A DNA stretch of 7,984 bases from Actinomycetota bacterium (GTDB lineage: Bacteria; Actinomycetota; Thermoleophilia; Solirubrobacterales; Solirubrobacteraceae), in NCBI GenBank assembly GCA_005883905.1, contig VAYD01000162.1, positions 493-8,476 on the forward strand, given 5' to 3'. The translations under genes and the position numbers were made by a program. Each line of letters opens with the position of its first letter. Position 1 is the first letter of the stretch. The notes below the pieces were generated by a model, which did not search any database, was not told the DNA's origin, and worked only from the letters and a program-made list of their open reading frames with translations. Shown here one piece after another: positions 5,831-7,984 of this stretch.

Positions 5831-6546
5831 GTGCGCTCCCTCCGTGCCCAGGGCGTGACGAGGCGCTGGACGAGCACCAGGAACGCGTCGGCGAACAGCG
5901 CCAGCGCGACCGCGAGCCCGCCCGCGGCGAAGAGCTCGGTCTTGAAGACGTTGGACTGGATCGCGCGGAAGATGGGGGAGCCCAGGCCTTCGTCGTCGAT
6001 GAACGCGGCGACCGTCGCGAGGCTGATCACGGTCACGGTCGCGATCCGCAGGCCGGCCATGATCGCGGGCAGGGCGAGCGGAACCTCGATCCGCCAGAGG
6101 ATCTCGCGGCCTCGGAGCCCCATCCCGCGCGCCGCCTCGAGCACGTCCTCGGGCACGGCCTGGAACCCGGCGAGCGTGTTCCGGAACAGGATCAGCAGCG
6201 TGTAGCCGATGAGTGCGATCTCCACCGTCGTCTCGGTCAGGCCCGTGAACGGGACGAGGAGCTGGAAGAGGGCGATGCTCGGGATCGTGTAGAGCAACGC
6301 GCCGACCAGGGTGAACGGATGCTCGACGAAGCGCAGACGGCGGGCGACGACGGCGGCCGCAAAGGCGATGACGAACCCGATCGCGACGGCGATCAGCGTC
6401 AGCCTCAGGTGCTCGAGCAGCGCGGGCTGAAGAGTGGAGCCCCAGTTGTGCTGTACCCAGTCCGCGCAGAAGAGGTCGTTGTTCGTCACGCACTTGCTGG
6501 CGCCGCCGAAGTTCGGGATGACGACAGGTGGCGGCGGCCCGCTCAT
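5827..6546 (-). CDS. opuCB: Osmoprotectant ABC transporter permease (OpuCB/OpuCD type, first of two)
   Basis: Membrane permease of 239 residues. Before the first membrane span (about 48-68) there is an unusually long polar N-terminus of about 45 residues with proline-rich start SGPPPPVV and two cysteines (C19, C27). Later spans lie near 78-98, 107-124, 158-182 and 207-227. The EAA loop is EAARGMGLRGREILWRIEVP (137-156), nearly the same in pattern as in the second permease, showing common ancestry. The ATG at 6546 overlaps the ATPase stop as ATGA (6543-6546), and the gene ends in an ATGA overlap with the next permease (5827-5830), so the genes are almost certainly cotranscribed and coupled. 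It is expected to form a heterodimer with the second permease. The symbol is by family only; OpuCB versus OpuCD cannot be told apart here. Confidence 0.9.
   Translation of the reverse strand: MSGPPPPVVIPNFGGASKCVTNNDLFCADWVQHNWGSTLQPALLEHLRLTLIAVAIGFVIAFAAAVVARRLRFVEHPFTLVGALLYTIPSIALFQLLVPFTGLTETTVEIALIGYTLLILFRNTLAGFQAVPEDVLEAARGMGLRGREILWRIEVPLALPAIMAGLRIATVTVISLATVAAFIDDEGLGSPIFRAIQSNVFKTELFAAGGLAVALALFADAFLVLVQRLVTPWARRERT
5837..5843 (-). promoter_or_regulatory. Shine-Dalgarno deciding the start of the second permease
   Basis: GGAGGGA on the minus strand, 6 nt before the ATG at 5830. It supports this start over upstream in-frame codons that would extend the permease into the neighbouring gene. 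Confidence 0.65.
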
Positions 6547-7532
6547 GGTTCCGCCAGCAGCCGGCTGACCCGCCCGACCGAGAGCAACCCGGCGACCTCA
6601 CCGCTGTCGTCGACGACGACGAGGTTCTCCGCCCCTTCCGTCAGCATGAGCGAGAGCGCGTCGCGGATGGTCGTCTGCAGCGACGTGCGCGGGGCGTCGG
6701 GCGGGATTCCGTTCGGCGAGTCGAGCTCGATCTCGGAGAGCCGCCGCAGCGCGAGCCGCTTCAGGCCGCGGTCGGCGCCGACGAAGCGGGCGACGAAGTC
6801 GTCGGCGGGGGAGGCGAGAATCGCGTCCGGCGCGTCGTACTGCGCGAGCACGCCGCCCTCCCGCAGGATCGCGATCCGGTCGCCGAGCTTGATCGCCTCG
6901 TCGATGTCGTGCGTGACGAAGATGACGGTCTTGCGCTCGACCTCGTGCAGGCGCAGGAACTCGTTCTGGAGCCGGTCGCGCGTGATCGGGTCGAGTGCGC
7001 CGAAGGGCTCGTCCATGAGCATGACCTTCGGCTCCGCCGCGAGGGCGCGCACGAGGCCGACACGCTGCCGCTGGCCGCCCGAGAGCTGGGAGGGGTAGCG
7101 GTCGCGGTCGCCCGCCTCGAGGCCGACCAGCTCGACGAGCTCGGCGACGCGCTCGCGGATGCGCTGCTTCGGCCAGCCGAGCAGGCGGGGGACGACGGCG
7201 ATGTTGTCGCCGACCGTCATGTGCGGGAAGAGGCCGATCTGCTGGATGACGTAGCCGATGCCGCGGCGGAGCTCGACGGCGTCGAGCTCACGGATGCTGC
7301 GTCCGTCGATCGTGATGTCGCCCTCGTCGAAGTCGATCAGCCGGTTCACGAGCTTCATCGCCGTCGTCTTGCCGGCGCCCGAAGGGCCGACGAGGACGCA
7401 GATCTCGCCCGCAGGGACGACGAGCGACAGGTCCTTGACGGCCGCGGCGCGCCGACCCGGGTAGTGCTTGGTGACGTGGCTGAAGACGATCTCGGCGGCG
7501 GCTCCGGCGCCCGCCGCCTTCCGGTCAGCCAT
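6543..7532 (-). CDS. opuCA: Osmoprotectant ABC transporter ATP-binding protein with C-terminal CBS motif
   Basis: Cytoplasmic ATPase (329 residues) energising the quaternary-amine importer. ABC domain: Walker A GPSGAGKT (49-56), Q-loop in YVIQQIGLFPHMTV (Q97/Q98), signature LSGGQ (150-154), Walker B VMLMDE (170-175) with catalytic E175, D-loop GALD and switch histidine H208 in VTHDIDEA. IGLFPHMTVGDNIA and the overall pattern are typical of the OpuCA/OpuBA/ProV group. Residues about 283-329 (TSLQTTIRDALSLML, then NLVVVDDSGEVAGLLSVGRV) match one CBS unit. CBS domains in the related OpuA transporter sense ionic strength; the same role here is inference. ATG at 7532 is chosen because it overlaps the upstream gene's stop by 8 bp and gives the normal family length; the frame is open further upstream but duplicates the neighbouring gene in another frame. 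It ends in an ATGA overlap with the permease. Confidence 0.93.
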   Translation of the reverse strand: MADRKAAGAGAAAEIVFSHVTKHYPGRRAAAVKDLSLVVPAGEICVLVGPSGAGKTTAMKLVNRLIDFDEGDITIDGRSIRELDAVELRRGIGYVIQQIGLFPHMTVGDNIAVVPRLLGWPKQRIRERVAELVELVGLEAGDRDRYPSQLSGGQRQRVGLVRALAAEPKVMLMDEPFGALDPITRDRLQNEFLRLHEVERKTVIFVTHDIDEAIKLGDRIAILREGGVLAQYDAPDAILASPADDFVARFVGADRGLKRLALRRLSEIELDSPNGIPPDAPRTSLQTTIRDALSLMLTEGAENLVVVDDSGEVAGLLSVGRVSRLLAEP

Positions 7533-7984
7533 TGCCGCGGGCCGCCGCCGCGAGCCGCCTCGCCGGCACCAGGTGGAAGGCCAGCGCGGCCGCGCGTGCC
7601 CGGCAGCGGTCGAGCGCGTCCTCCCTCGTCGCGCCCCACGCGTGCAGTATCGCGAGCCGGTAGCTCTCCGCGTCGTTCGTCCCCTGCTCCGACAGCAAGC
7701 GTCCGGGCTCGACCAGGATCTCGACGTCGTCGCCTGCCTCCGGGACGCCGGCAACGAACGCGTCCTCGAACACACGCAGGCAGTAGCTGATCGCTGCCCC
7801 GTGCGAAGCCGCCGTGCTCCACGCAGGATCGTCGCCGCACGCGAGCCGGAAGAGCGCCTCGTAGGTCGACCGGCCCTGCACCGCCCGGACGAGCGGCGCG
7901 AACTGCGAGGCGATCCGGCCGTTGACCTCGATCAGCTTCGCCGGTCCGGAGACGGGAACGAAGAGTTCCATGTTGAAGAAGCCG
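7525..7984 (-). CDS. ATP-grasp domain protein, C-terminal part (N-terminus beyond right edge)
   Basis: About 152 C-terminal residues of a larger protein. The visible part opens with GFFNMELFVPVSGPAKLIEVNGRIASQFAPLV, the end of an ATP-grasp fold: the glutamate of NMEL and the EVNGR motif (7915-7929) correspond to the metal-binding Glu and Glu-x-Asn of biotin carboxylase-like ATP-grasp enzymes. These activate a carboxylate as an acyl phosphate and join it to an amine or thiol. The remaining about 100 residues contain a region resembling the C-terminal subdomain that follows the catalytic core (VFEDAFVAGVPEAGDDVEILVEPG, then ESYRLAILHAWGATREDALDRCRARAAAL). The methionine at 7971 lies inside the domain and is not the start. 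The stop overlaps the ATPase start by 8 bp, placing the gene in the Opu operon. Substrates are unknown; I do not recognise a specific enzyme. Confidence 0.75.
   Translation of the reverse strand, partial: GFFNMELFVPVSGPAKLIEVNGRIASQFAPLVRAVQGRSTYEALFRLACGDDPAWSTAASHGAAISYCLRVFEDAFVAGVPEAGDDVEILVEPGRLLSEQGTNDAESYRLAILHAWGATREDALDRCRARAAALAFHLVPARRLAAAARGNG

Noticed and set aside
5831..6601. N-terminal extension of the second permease to 493 residues
   Set aside because: The extension is Arg/Pro-rich out-of-frame reading of the first permease; the ATG at 5830 has a good ribosome binding site and an ATGA overlap.
7533..7775. N-terminal extension of the OpuCA ATPase to 410 residues
   Set aside because: The added 81 residues are an Arg/Ser-rich out-of-frame reading of the ATP-grasp gene; the ATG at 7532 gives the expected family N-terminus.
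1..7984. Search for CRISPR arrays, tRNAs, insertion sequence ends, phage genes or defence genes
   Set aside because: No spaced direct repeats, tRNA cloverleaf, transposase or nuclease motif was seen; all sequence is accounted for by transport and housekeeping genes and two short gaps.

Overview
The window is very GC-rich, with strong G/C preference at third codon positions, several GTG starts, tightly overlapping genes, lipoprotein-type binding proteins and hairpins without T-tracts. This points to a high-GC Gram-positive bacterium (Actinomycetota). A deep lineage such as Thermoleophilia/Solirubrobacterales would fit the protein style, but I cannot prove that without a search. Coding density is nearly complete: the only gene-free gaps are about 58 bp (2257-2314) and 69 bp (4080-4148). 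I see no rRNA, tRNA, CRISPR array, insertion sequence or prophage gene.

Left (1-2256, minus strand): a molybdate ABC importer operon, modA-modB-modC, read right to left. modA encodes a lipoprotein molybdate-binding protein, modB the permease and modC the ATPase, whose C-terminus runs off the left edge. The genes overlap (GTGA between modA and modB, 14 bp between modB and modC). A short divergent intergenic region follows, holding a perfect 9-bp inverted repeat next to the modA start and a second, degenerate copy next to the hflX start.

Middle (2315-4079): hflX, a ribosome-associated GTPase on the plus strand, converges on and overlaps by 23 bp the 3' end of dut (dUTPase, minus strand). Both genes have a TAnnnT box placed 6-7 nt before a GTG start, as expected for leaderless transcripts.

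Right (4149-7984, minus strand): a five-gene overlapping cluster, read right to left. It comprises the C-terminal part of an ATP-grasp ligase, an OpuCA-type ATPase with a C-terminal CBS motif, two OpuCB/OpuCD-type permeases and an OpuCC/ProX-type lipoprotein binding protein. Together the last four form a complete quaternary-amine (betaine/choline/carnitine, possibly ergothioneine) importer. A strong hairpin separates this cluster from dut. The genes are largely housekeeping or conserved transport. The least ordinary features are the ATP-grasp gene fused by overlap to the importer operon and the paired inverted repeats between modA and hflX.
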